From: Natronohydrobacter sp.
Lineage (GTDB): Bacteria > Pseudomonadota > Alphaproteobacteria > Rhodobacterales > Rhodobacteraceae
DNA length: 24,889 nucleotides
Reading direction: 5' to 3'
Assembly: GCA_007123015.1 (NCBI GenBank)
Contig: SKSL01000020.1
Location: 1-24,889 of the forward strand
Part shown: positions 6,811-14,332 of the stretch, in pieces
Position numbering within the stretch: the stretch's first letter is position 1
How the letters are laid out: the number at the start of each line of letters is the position of its first letter
The notes under the pieces: generated by a model
What the model was told of the DNA's origin: nothing
The model's input: only the letters and a program-made list of their open reading frames with translations
The model's database searches: none
Position numbers and translations under genes: made by a program

Positions 6811-8526
6811 TCAGATTGCCCCTGCGAATTGCGCTTCCCACTCGGCGCGCTGCGCATTGGTGATCTTGGCAAACAGCACTTCGGGCACAGTGAAGGCGTG
6901 GCCAGCGGGAAGTGTGTCGAGCGCTTGTGCCAGATCCTGAGGCCATGACCAATCATCCGTCTGCAGGGCAGTCATGATCCGGGCGCAGGCTTCCGGGATG
7001 AAGGGTTCCGAGACGATGGCGTAGACGCGGATCAGGTTGAGAGCCAGACGGATTTGCGCCGCAGCCAGATCCGCGTCGGTCTTGATCGTGGACCAAGGGG
7101 CTGCTTCCTGCAGATATTCATTGCCCAGCACCCAGAAGGCGCGCAATTCGCTGGCAGATTTGCGGACCTCCATCGCTTCCATATGGCGCGCATATGCCTG
7201 CAGGCGCGTTGTCAGATCGGCAATCAGCTGCGTTTCGCGTGGGCCGCTTGTGCCGCCCTCAGGCACGACCTCGCCGAATTTCGCGCGACAGAATTTGGTG
7301 ACGCGGCTGACCAGATTGCCCAGCACATCGGCCAGATCCTTGTTCACGGAAGCCTGAAAGTTCTCCCATGTGAACTCAGAGTCGCTGTTTTCGGGCGCGT
7401 GCGACAGCAGCCACCAGCGCCAGTAATCGGCGGGCAGGATGGACAGCGCCTGGTCCATGAACACCCCGCGCCCAAGGCTGGTCGAAAATTGTCCGCCATC
7501 ATAATTGAGGTAGTTGAAGGACTTGATGTAATCGACCAGCTTCCACGGCTCGCCCGACCCGATCAGCGTGGCGGGAAAGCTGAGCGTGTGGAAGGGCACA
7601 TTGTCCTTGCCCATGAATTGCACATAGCGCACATCGTCCGCGCCTTCATCCGTGCGCCACCAGCACCGCCATGCGGCTTCGTCCAGCCCGTTCGCATCGG
7701 CCCATTCCGCAGTCGCTGCAATATATTCGATGGGCGCGTCGAACCAGACATAGAAGACCTTGCCGTCCATGCCTTGCCACGGCGCGCCATCGAATTGCAC
7801 TGGCACGCCCCAATCCAGATCGCGGGTGATGCCGCGATCCTGCAAGCCGTCGCCATCATGCAGCCATTTCTTGGCGATCGAGGTGGTCAGGACCGGCCAG
7901 CCCTGCTGGCGGTCGATCCATTGATCGAGCGTGTCGCGCAGTTTCGACTGGCGCAGATGCAGGTGCTTGGTCTCGCGCACTTCCAGGTCGGTCGCACCGG
8001 ATATGGCGCTGCGGGGGTTGATCAATTCCAGCGGGGTCAGTTGCTTGGTGCAATTCTCGCATTGATCCCCGCGCGCACGCTCATAGCCGCAAGCCGGGCA
8101 AGTGCCTTCGATATAGCGGTCGGGCAGAAAGCGGCCATCCGTATGGGAATAGACCTGTTTTTCCGCAACCTGCTCGATCAGACCCGCATCGCCCAGTCGG
8201 GCAGCGAAATGCTGGGTCAGGGCGTGGTTGCGCGCACTGGACGATCGGCCATAATGGTCGAAGGACAGGGCGAACCCCTGCGCAAGCTCGGTCTGGATGG
8301 CATGCATGCGGGCGCAATAGGCGTCCACGGGCTCGCCCGTCTTGGCCGCGGCCAGTTCCGCCGGGGTGCCATGTTCATCGGTCGCGCAGATGAACATGAC
8401 CTCATGCCCGCGTGCGCGCATGTAGCGGGCATAGAGATCGGCGGGCAACTGGCTGCCCACCAGATTGCCCAGATGCTTGATCCCGTTGATATAGGGCAGG
8501 GCCGAAGTGATCAGGATGCGCGCCAT
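6811..8526 (-). CDS. metG: Methionyl-tRNA synthetase
   Basis: Protein of 571 residues that charges tRNA-Met with methionine in the cytoplasm. The class I signature is HLGN (H18-N21) in place of HIGH. A four-cysteine zinc knuckle follows at C143, C146, C156 and C159. The KMSKS-equivalent loop reads QFSTS (346-350), a degenerate form known from the KFSTS-type MetG group. An anticodon-binding helical domain follows, with SVNKDLADVLGN. There is no C-terminal EMAP/Trbp111 extension, so it belongs to the short form. The ATG is preceded by GAGGAAG at 6-base spacing. It is transcribed alone after a 199-base gap from fliI on the same strand; that gap holds no gene and no clear promoter, only a short inverted repeat (GCAAGG/CCTTGC at 8655-8669). 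Confidence 0.97.
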   Translation of the reverse strand: MARILITSALPYINGIKHLGNLVGSQLPADLYARYMRARGHEVMFICATDEHGTPAELAAAKTGEPVDAYCARMHAIQTELAQGFALSFDHYGRSSSARNHALTQHFAARLGDAGLIEQVAEKQVYSHTDGRFLPDRYIEGTCPACGYERARGDQCENCTKQLTPLELINPRSAISGATDLEVRETKHLHLRQSKLRDTLDQWIDRQQGWPVLTTSIAKKWLHDGDGLQDRGITRDLDWGVPVQFDGAPWQGMDGKVFYVWFDAPIEYIAATAEWADANGLDEAAWRCWWRTDEGADDVRYVQFMGKDNVPFHTLSFPATLIGSGEPWKLVDYIKSFNYLNYDGGQFSTSLGRGVFMDQALSILPADYWRWWLLSHAPENSDSEFTWENFQASVNKDLADVLGNLVSRVTKFCRAKFGEVVPEGGTSGPRETQLIADLTTRLQAYARHMEAMEVRKSASELRAFWVLGNEYLQEAAPWSTIKTDADLAAAQIRLALNLIRVYAIVSEPFIPEACARIMTALQTDDWSWPQDLAQALDTLPAGHAFTVPEVLFAKITNAQRAEWEAQFAGAI

Positions 8527-8725
8527 TGTCTTCCTCGAAATCTGCGTGTCGCCTTCGTTTAGTGCAAATGCAGAGCCGATGGAAACCGCTTTTCATGGAG
8601 CATGATCGTATCCGTGCCGTCGCGCAGATGCTCTGTCCTGATGGCCCGATGCCAGCAAGGGCACCTTGCAATGCGATTCCTTTCTGCAAGTGGCGCGCGA
8701 TGCACGCGTTCCGTGGCATCACCCC

Positions 8726-10084
8726 TTACCTTCGGGCAGGCTTTGGGCGCTTGATTGCAGCTTGCGGTGCAGGTGTTGGCTCCAGGCATTGCGCGAGTTT
8801 CGCGAAAGCGCCCTTGATCCCGGCGGGCGCGGCCTCTCCGACAAAAGCGTCGAGCGCGGGCCAGACCGCGATGGCGCGATCCACAAGCGGGTCAGAGCCG
8901 CGCTCGTATAGCCCCGCCTGCACCATCATTTCCGCGCGGTCATAGGCCCCAAGCAAGCGCCGCGCTTCACTGATGCGGGCGTTTTCCTCTGGCCGCGCGC
9001 AATGGGGCAGGGACCGACCGACCGAACGCAGCACATCAATCGCTGGAAACCGCCCGCGCTCTGCGATGGCGCGGTCCATCACCACATGGCCATCCAGCAC
9101 CCCGCGCAGGATATCGGCGACAGGTTCTTCCATATCCGAGCCTGCCACCAGCACTGTGAAGATCGCCGTGATCGCGCCCAGCCCGTCAGGGCCCGGCCCC
9201 GCGCGTTCGGCCAGCCCCATGATGCGCTGTGCCGTCGAAGGCGGGTAGCCGCGCAGCGAAGCATCTTCGCCTGCCGCCAGCGCCACTTCGCGATGCGCCT
9301 CGGCCAGGCGCGTGATCGAGTCTGTAAGCAGCAGCACATGTTTGCCCTGATCGCGGAAATGTTCAGCCACACCCATCGCCGCGGGCGCGCAGCGCCTGCG
9401 TGTGAGCGCCGGCTGGTCCGAAGTCGCCGCGATGACAACCGCACGCGCAAGCCCGCTCTCGCCCAGCACATCCTCGATGAATTCGCGCAATTCGCGCCCG
9501 CGTTCGCCCACCAGCGCAATCACCACGATATCGGCCTGCATATGGCGCGCGAATTGTCCCAGCAGCATGGTCTTGCCCACGCCAGAGCCCGCGAAGAGCC
9601 CGATACGCTGCCCCTTCACCACAGGCAGCAGCGTGTTGAACACGGCCATCCCTGTCTCTAGCCGCGCGCCCAGACGGCCCCGACGCGCCGGATCCGGGGC
9701 CGGACTTTCCAGCGCGCGCATCTGCGCCCCAAGCCGCAGCGGGCGGCCATCCAGCGGCTGGCCATAAGGGTCGATTACGCGCCCGATCCAACTGTCATCC
9801 GGGGCAATCCCGCGCGCGCGGCGCAACTCTGCCCTGTCATCAATGGCCAATCCGCTCTGCGGACCATCGGGCAGGGCGAAGGCTTCATCTGCAGTCAGGC
9901 GCAGGATTTCAGCGCCGACCCGGCCGCCGCTGCGGGTGCGGAATTCAAGCCAATCGCCGATACAGGCCATGTCATTGAGCCCCCGCACGGCCACCAATTG
10001 CCCATCAATCCGGCTGATGCGGCCAAAGCAGCGCATCGGCTCCAAGCCTTGCACATGCATGAGAAGATCATCGAGCACATCCAT
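8726..10084 (-). CDS. fliI: Flagellum-specific export ATPase FliI
   Basis: Protein of 452 residues that hydrolyses ATP to drive and order export through the flagellar type III apparatus. The Walker A loop is AGSGVGKT (165-172), the Walker B strand is HVLLLTDSITR (D255), and the ALVGERGRELREF segment and RGYPPS motif are typical of the FliI/YscN branch of F1-beta-like ATPases. The N-terminus is short and poorly conserved, as usual for the FliH-binding part. Start follows AAAGGGG. It diverges from flgB across an 84-base shared control region. No fliH or canonical fliJ is adjacent, which is unusual because fliH-fliI-fliJ are often together. Confidence 0.95.
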   Translation of the reverse strand: MDVLDDLLMHVQGLEPMRCFGRISRIDGQLVAVRGLNDMACIGDWLEFRTRSGGRVGAEILRLTADEAFALPDGPQSGLAIDDRAELRRARGIAPDDSWIGRVIDPYGQPLDGRPLRLGAQMRALESPAPDPARRGRLGARLETGMAVFNTLLPVVKGQRIGLFAGSGVGKTMLLGQFARHMQADIVVIALVGERGRELREFIEDVLGESGLARAVVIAATSDQPALTRRRCAPAAMGVAEHFRDQGKHVLLLTDSITRLAEAHREVALAAGEDASLRGYPPSTAQRIMGLAERAGPGPDGLGAITAIFTVLVAGSDMEEPVADILRGVLDGHVVMDRAIAERGRFPAIDVLRSVGRSLPHCARPEENARISEARRLLGAYDRAEMMVQAGLYERGSDPLVDRAIAVWPALDAFVGEAAPAGIKGAFAKLAQCLEPTPAPQAAIKRPKPARR

Positions 10085-10168
10085 CGAGAACCCCTTTCGG
10101 TCAGCGCTTACCGATCCTTAATCGAATCAGGCTTAAAACAGCGTTACTGAACCCGAGGGAGAAGCCCG
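10085..10168. promoter_or_regulatory. Divergent control region between fliI and flgB
   Basis: This 84-base gap must hold the start signals of both fliI (left) and the flgB operon (right). It is more AT-rich than its surroundings and contains three TTAA/TTAC half-site-like elements: TTAA at 10118-10121 (part of CCTTAATC), TTAA at 10133-10136 and TTAC at 10144-10147. No convincing sigma-70 or sigma-54 pair was seen. Confidence 0.5.
10133..10147 (+). promoter_or_regulatory. CtrA-like binding site upstream of flgB
   Basis: The sequence reads TTAA-N7-TTAC, one mismatch from the alphaproteobacterial CtrA consensus TTAA-N7-TTAA. It ends 21 bases before the flgB start. In Rhodobacterales, flagellar genes are commonly under CtrA control (established knowledge), so this is a reasonable candidate. 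A single short degenerate match can occur by chance. Confidence 0.4.
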
Positions 10169-10549
10169 ATGTTCGAAATACCCGATGTGATGCGCATGGC
10201 GCAGGAAAAAGCGCGCCATTCCGCCGCCCGACAAGTCGTGATCGCCGAAAATATCGCGCAGGCCAACACGCCCGGATTTCGCGCACGCGACATTGCAGCC
10301 TTCAGCGACAGCTATCGCAGCGACCCCACCCTGCGCGCCACGCGCGCGACGCATCTGGACGCCCCCGGATCCCGGGCAGAGCTTCGTCCACATGTTGACA
10401 GCGATGCGCCGACCTTCGCGCCCAATGGCAACACAGTGTCGCTGGAACGCGAGATGATGCGCGCCGCCAAGACCCGGCAAGGCCATGATCTGGCCCTGTC
10501 GATTTACAGCTCGGCGCGGACAGTCCTGCGCACAGCGCTTGGTCGATAG
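10169..10549 (+). CDS. flgB: Flagellar proximal rod protein FlgB
   Basis: Protein of 126 residues of the flagellar rod, assembled in the periplasm after export through the type III gate. The N-terminal rod/hook signature is seen as RQVVIAENIAQANTPGFRARD, and the C-terminal helix (REMMRAAKTRQGHDLALSIY) matches the FlgB/FlgC end. A GGGAGAAG ribosome site precedes the ATG. It is the first gene of the plus-strand basal-body operon; flgC follows after 12 bases. Length is normal for FlgB. Confidence 0.93.
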   Translation: MFEIPDVMRMAQEKARHSAARQVVIAENIAQANTPGFRARDIAAFSDSYRSDPTLRATRATHLDAPGSRAELRPHVDSDAPTFAPNGNTVSLEREMMRAAKTRQGHDLALSIYSSARTVLRTALGR

Positions 10550-10556
10550 GGGGGGG
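10549..10556 (+). repeat. Eight-G homopolymer before flgC
   Basis: An uninterrupted run of eight G begins on the last base of the flgB stop codon and ends 5 bases before the flgC ATG, where it acts as the Shine-Dalgarno sequence. Length change by slippage would alter spacing and strength of the flgC ribosome site, not a reading frame. Confidence 0.6.
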
Positions 10557-10561
10557 CAGCG

Positions 10562-10954
10562 ATGAGCGATTTTCTTGCCAGTTACGCGATCAGCGCGTCA
10601 GGGATGGAAGCACAGGCCCGGCGCTTGCGCCATGTGGCCGAAAATATCGCCAATGCCGACACGCCGGGCTATCGGCGCAAGACTATTGATTTCCGGACCG
10701 AAATTGATCGTGCCAGCGGACTGAGCCGCGTGACGACGGGCCCGGTGCACCTCGACCGCCGCGATCTGCCGCTGATCTATGACCCCGGCCATGCGATGGC
10801 GGATGAAGAGGGTTACTATCCGGGCTCGACTGTCGATGTGATGCTTGAAATGGCCGATATCCGCGAAGCCAGCCGCAGCTATGAGGCCAATCTGCGCCTG
10901 TTCGACCAGACCCGCCAGATGACGCAGAACCTGCTCGAACTTCTGCGCCGCTGA
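10562..10954 (+). CDS. flgC: Flagellar proximal rod protein FlgC
   Basis: Protein of 130 residues of the proximal rod. The family signature is HVAENIANADTPGYRRK near the N-terminus, and the C-terminal part has EGYYPGSTVDVMLEMADIREASRSYEAN, the typical FlgC ending (xxVNxxxEMxxMxxAxRxYEAN). Its ribosome site is the G-tract just upstream. It sits between flgB and fliE in the usual order flgB-flgC-fliE and is exported unprocessed by the flagellar type III apparatus. Confidence 0.95.
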   Translation: MSDFLASYAISASGMEAQARRLRHVAENIANADTPGYRRKTIDFRTEIDRASGLSRVTTGPVHLDRRDLPLIYDPGHAMADEEGYYPGSTVDVMLEMADIREASRSYEANLRLFDQTRQMTQNLLELLRR

Positions 10955-10989
10955 TTTGCTTAATCCCTGTTCCAGAAAGGAATATCAAA

Positions 10990-11283
10990 ATGGTGATCAA
11001 CTCGACCATAGCCGTACAAAACTATGATGCCGCGCGCCATGCAGCGGCCCCCGCAGCGTCGTCTGAACGGCGCATAGAAGCAGATTACGGCGCTGCCCTT
11101 GGTGAATTCGCCAATGGACTGCAACGCGCGGAAACGGCAGCGCGGGCCAGCATGGTCGCGGGCGCCGATCCGCATGCGCTGGTCGAAGCTCTGGCGGCGA
11201 CCGAGCTGGCCGTGGAAACAGCCGTCACTGTGCGCGACAAGGTGGTGGATGCCTATCTTGAAATCCTGCGCATGCCAGTGTGA
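10990..11283 (+). CDS. fliE: Flagellar hook-basal body complex protein FliE
   Basis: Protein of 97 residues that joins the MS ring to the proximal rod. The conserved C-terminal half is visible (VEALAATELAVETAVTVRDK followed by VVDAYLEILRMPV), with the FliE pattern of a helix ending in AYxEIxRMxV. AAAGGAA precedes the ATG at good spacing. It follows flgC by 35 bases, and the next gene fliQ starts 12 bases after its stop, so it is in the same operon. Confidence 0.92.
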   Translation: MVINSTIAVQNYDAARHAAAPAASSERRIEADYGAALGEFANGLQRAETAARASMVAGADPHALVEALAATELAVETAVTVRDKVVDAYLEILRMPV

Positions 11284-11295
11284 CGGAGATACAGG

Positions 11296-11562
11296 ATGCA
11301 AGAGGGTGTCATCTTCGACATTTTGCGGCAGGGCCTGTGGGTTGCCACAATGATCGCGACGCCGATCCTGACAGCGGCGCTGATTTCGGGGGTTACAGTG
11401 GGGCTGTTTCAGGCGCTGACCTCGATCCAGGAAATGACGCTGACCTTTGTGCCCAAGCTCGCCGCCATCGTGCTGGTCTATTGGGTCACGATGAGTTTCA
11501 TGACCACGACCCTGGTCGATTTTTTCCAGCAGGAAATCCTGCCTTTGATCGCCGGAGCGTGA
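11296..11562 (+). CDS. fliQ: Flagellar export gate protein FliQ
   Basis: Protein of 88 residues with two transmembrane helices (about 15-40 and 52-75), forming part of the FliPQR export gate in the inner membrane. The conserved segment GLFQALTSIQEMTLTFVPK between and before the second helix is diagnostic for the FliQ/SctS family. A CGGAG ribosome site lies in the 12 bases after fliE. It is separated here from fliR, flhA and flhB, which lie on the opposite strand further right, and fliP is not in the window. Confidence 0.95.
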   Translation: MQEGVIFDILRQGLWVATMIATPILTAALISGVTVGLFQALTSIQEMTLTFVPKLAAIVLVYWVTMSFMTTTLVDFFQQEILPLIAGA

Positions 11563-11565
11563 CCC

Positions 11566-12282
11566 ATGGATAATGCCAGCTATGTGACCCTGACCCGCAT
11601 GTCGGGGCTGCGCCGGGAAATGGACATGGTGGCGCATAATATCGCCAATGCCTCGACGGTCGGTTTCAAGCGCGAAGGGATGGTGTTTTCGGAATTCGTC
11701 GTCGGGACTGCCCCGTATGAAGCCTCGCTCTCGATGGCGCTGGGTAATACACGCCAGACCTATCACCAGCAGGGCGCCTTCTCGCAGACAGGGGGTACAT
11801 TCGATCTGGCGATCGAGGGCGAGGGGTTTTTTCAGCTTGAAACCCCGCAAGGCCCGCGCCTGACCCGCGCCGGGGCCTTCACCCCCAATGAAGCCGGCGA
11901 ACTGGTCACCATGGACGGACATCGCCTGCTTGATCTGGGGGGGGGACCGATCTTCGTGCCACCGGATGCGGGCAGTATCGCCTTGGCGCGCGACGGGACC
12001 TTTTCGGCCGATGGCGTGCCCTTCGCGCAGGTCGGGCTGGTCCGTCCCGTCGATCCGATCACCATGTCACGCGCCGCCGGCACGCTTTTCACAGTTGATG
12101 GCGATCTAGAGCAAGTGCCCGCGCCGATGATCCTGCAAGGCTTTGTCGAAGACTCCTCGGTCAATCCGATCATTGAGCTGGTCCGCATGATCGAAGTGCA
12201 GCGCGCTTATGAACACGGGCAGAAACTTCTGGAGGTCGAGGATGAGCGCATCCGGTCCGTCGTGCAGACGCTTGGTAGATAA
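11566..12282 (+). CDS. flgF: Flagellar proximal rod protein FlgF
   Basis: Protein of 238 residues of the rod. The N-terminal signature MVAHNIANASTVGFKRE, the central DLAIEGEGFFQLETPQG strand, TRAGAFTPNEAGELVT and the C-terminal DSSVNPIIELVRMIEVQRAYE are all typical of FlgF. It begins 3 bases after the fliQ stop. A run of nine G at 11937-11945 encodes the LGGGP segment and is the longest homopolymer I saw in the window; slippage there would truncate the protein. The reading frame is intact in this sequence. Confidence 0.94.
   Translation: MDNASYVTLTRMSGLRREMDMVAHNIANASTVGFKREGMVFSEFVVGTAPYEASLSMALGNTRQTYHQQGAFSQTGGTFDLAIEGEGFFQLETPQGPRLTRAGAFTPNEAGELVTMDGHRLLDLGGGPIFVPPDAGSIALARDGTFSADGVPFAQVGLVRPVDPITMSRAAGTLFTVDGDLEQVPAPMILQGFVEDSSVNPIIELVRMIEVQRAYEHGQKLLEVEDERIRSVVQTLGR
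11937..11945 (+). repeat. Nine-G homopolymer inside flgF
   Basis: Nine consecutive G lie in codons for the LGGGP stretch, roughly in the middle of FlgF. Tracts of this length are prone to slipped-strand mispairing. The present length keeps flgF in frame. Confidence 0.75.
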
Positions 12283-12300
12283 ACAAAGGAATTTAGCATC

Positions 12301-13086
12301 ATGAAATCCTTGCATATCGCAGCAACTGGCATGAGCGCGCAGCAGATGCGCGTCGACACGATTGCCAATAACCTCGCCAATATGAACACGACCGGTTATA
12401 ACGCGCGGCGTGCTGATTTTGCGGATTTGCACTACCAGCAGCTGGCGCGGCCCGGCGCGATTTCTGCAGCCGATGGAACCGTTTTGCCAACAGGCGTGCA
12501 ACTGGGCTTGGGCGTGCGCCCGTCGTCAGTCAGCATGCAGGTGCAGCAAGGGGCCTCGGCAGAAACCGGGGGTGACCTTGATCTGGCGATAGAAGGGCGC
12601 GGGTGGCTGGAAGTGACCCTGCCCGATGGAACGCCTGCCTTCACGCGCGACGGCGGTTTGAAACGGACTGGCGATGGGCTGATCGTGACCTCGGACGGAT
12701 ATGAGGTCGCGCCGGGAATCGTGATCCCGAATGATGTGCGCGCCATATCGATCAATGCGCAAGGGGACGTGTTCGGCTATTTCGCCGGACAGGTCCAGCC
12801 CCAACAGCTGGGGCAATTCACGCTGGCCGGGTTCGCCAATGAAAAGGGTCTCGAAGCGATGGGCTCCAATCTGTTTCTGGAGACCGAAGCCTCTGGCCCG
12901 GCCAATGTCGCAGCGCCGGGCACAGAGGGGCTGGGGACTTTGCGACAGGGCTATCTCGAGGAAAGCTCGGTCGATCCAGTGCGCGAATTGACCGAGTTGA
13001 TCAAGGCCCAGCGCGGATATGAGTTGAATTCCAAGGTCATCACGGCGGCCGATCAGATGATGGCCGCCACGACACAGGTGCGGTGA
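12301..13086 (+). CDS. flgG: Flagellar distal rod protein FlgG
   Basis: Protein of 261 residues forming the distal rod. Diagnostic stretches are MKSLHIAATGMSAQQMRVD, IANNLANMNTTGYNARRADF, LDLAIEGRGWLEVTLPDGT, RDGGLKRTGDGLIVTSDGY, GYLEESSVDPVRELTELIKA and QRGYELNSKVITAADQMM. Length matches the family (about 260). AAAGGAA precedes the ATG. Its stop codon overlaps the flgA start by one base. Confidence 0.97.
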   Translation: MKSLHIAATGMSAQQMRVDTIANNLANMNTTGYNARRADFADLHYQQLARPGAISAADGTVLPTGVQLGLGVRPSSVSMQVQQGASAETGGDLDLAIEGRGWLEVTLPDGTPAFTRDGGLKRTGDGLIVTSDGYEVAPGIVIPNDVRAISINAQGDVFGYFAGQVQPQQLGQFTLAGFANEKGLEAMGSNLFLETEASGPANVAAPGTEGLGTLRQGYLEESSVDPVRELTELIKAQRGYELNSKVITAADQMMAATTQVR

Positions 13087-13517
13087 TGCGCTGGCTGCTG
13101 ATCCTGGTGTTTTGGCCGGGCTTTGCCGGGGCGGAAACGCTGGTGGCCACGCGGCTGATCCGGGCGACCGATGTCGTGCAGCCGCAAGATGTCCGGCTGG
13201 CGCACCCGCCACGTGAGGGGGCAGCAAGGGACGCAACGCAGGTTGTGGGGCTGGAGGCGCGCGTCGCGATCTATCCGGGCCAGCCGGTTCGGCTGGCAGA
13301 TCTGCGACCAGCGGCAGTGATCGAACGCAATGAAATCGTTCGCATGATCTACCGACAGAACGGGCTGATGATCCTGACCGATGGCCGGGTGCTGGGACGC
13401 GGAGCGCTGGGTGACATTGTCAGCGTCATGAACCTCTCGTCGCGGCAATCCGTGCAGGGAATTGTCAAGGCATCGGGTCTTGTCGAGGTGACAGGCTCTG
13501 CCGGACTACAGCGATGA
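13086..13517 (+). CDS. flgA: Flagellar P-ring assembly chaperone FlgA
   Basis: Protein of 143 residues, with a Sec signal peptide (MRWLLILVFWPGFAGA, cleavage before ETLV), acting in the periplasm to help assemble FlgI into the P ring. The SAF domain is visible (DVVQPQDVRLA, ARVAIYPGQPVRLADLRP), followed by ERNEIVRMIYRQNGL and the GALGDIVSVMNLSSRQSVQG block typical of FlgA C-termini. The protein is short compared with enterobacterial FlgA (about 220), as is common in alphaproteobacteria. The ATG overlaps the flgG stop. A GTG directly before it is a possible alternative. flgI is not in the window. Confidence 0.92.
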   Translation: MRWLLILVFWPGFAGAETLVATRLIRATDVVQPQDVRLAHPPREGAARDATQVVGLEARVAIYPGQPVRLADLRPAAVIERNEIVRMIYRQNGLMILTDGRVLGRGALGDIVSVMNLSSRQSVQGIVKASGLVEVTGSAGLQR

Positions 13518-13576
13518 TAACGAAATCTTGTCAAACAAGGGTCATGCTGCTGTTGATCCAGGCCAGGGACAGAATG

Positions 13577-14308
13577 ATGCAACTGCGCTCCATGTTGATA
13601 TTGCTGACAGTATCGGCGATTGCAGCCTGCGCGCCGCTCAGCGAAGTCGGGCGGGCACCGGATTTCACACCACCGCAGGAAACCCCGGAACATGCAGCGC
13701 TTTACCGCGTGCCTATCCCGGAAACTGTCACGCCTGTGCGCGCCATTGATACTGCATCGCTTTGGTCATCGGGGGCGCGCTCGCTTCTGGGGGACAGGCG
13801 GGCCTCTCGTCCGGGTGATATCCTGACTGTGGTGATCGAAATCGATGACCGGGCCGAGATATCGAACAACACAGCCAGGGGGCGCTCGAGCACCAACAGC
13901 GTGGCATTGCCGCGTTTTCTGGGCATACCGCAAGCCATTGATGACCGGTTGCCCGGCGGATTGGCGATTTCGGAAGGTATCGAAACCACGGGGGGCAGCA
14001 GTTTTTCCGGGAACGGGTCTGTGCGCCGCAATGAAAAGCTGACCCTGCGTGTCGCTGCGACAGTGGTCGAACGCTTGCCCAATGGCGTGCTGCGCATCGA
14101 AGGGCGGCAAGAAGTTCGCGTGAATCACGAATTGCGCGAATTGCTGGTGACAGGTCATGTGCGCACGGAAGATATCGCGCGACAAAACGAGATCACCTAT
14201 GACAAGATCGCAGGCGCGCGCATCTCCTATGGGGGACGAGGGATAATTTCAAATGTTCAACAGCCGCCATATGGCGCGCAAATCACTGAAATACTGACAC
14301 CTTTTTAA
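13577..14308 (+). CDS. flgH: Flagellar L-ring lipoprotein FlgH
   Basis: Protein of 243 residues forming the outer-membrane L ring. It has a lipoprotein signal peptide ending in the lipobox AIAAC (cysteine at residue 18). Conserved FlgH parts are SLWSSGARSLLGDRRASRPG, DILTVVIEIDDRAEISNNT, LTLRVAATVVERLPNGVLRIEG, NHELRELLVTGHVR and ARISYGGRG. I chose 13577 because an AGGGA site lies 7 bases upstream and it gives a clean signal peptide. An earlier ATG at 13514 overlaps the flgA stop as ATGA but would put a charged 21-residue extension before the signal; an ATG at 13574 is also possible. Confidence 0.93.
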   Translation: MQLRSMLILLTVSAIAACAPLSEVGRAPDFTPPQETPEHAALYRVPIPETVTPVRAIDTASLWSSGARSLLGDRRASRPGDILTVVIEIDDRAEISNNTARGRSSTNSVALPRFLGIPQAIDDRLPGGLAISEGIETTGGSSFSGNGSVRRNEKLTLRVAATVVERLPNGVLRIEGRQEVRVNHELRELLVTGHVRTEDIARQNEITYDKIAGARISYGGRGIISNVQQPPYGAQITEILTPF

Positions 14309-14332
14309 TCGGGTTGAACAGGAGCGCGCAAG

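Noticed and set aside
7054..8562. A 502-codon open frame on the plus strand opposite metG
   Set aside because: It is the antisense shadow of metG, whose zinc knuckle and class I motifs are clear; the shadow protein has no recognisable domain and low-complexity GC-driven composition.
8655..8669. Inverted repeat GCAAGG-GCA-CCTTGC in the fliI-metG gap
   Set aside because: The stem is 6 bp with a 3-base loop and no T-tract on either strand, so a terminator or operator cannot be supported.
10118..10136. A second CtrA-like pair TTAA...TTAA in the fliI-flgB gap
   Set aside because: The spacing is 11 bases rather than 7, so it does not fit the CtrA box.
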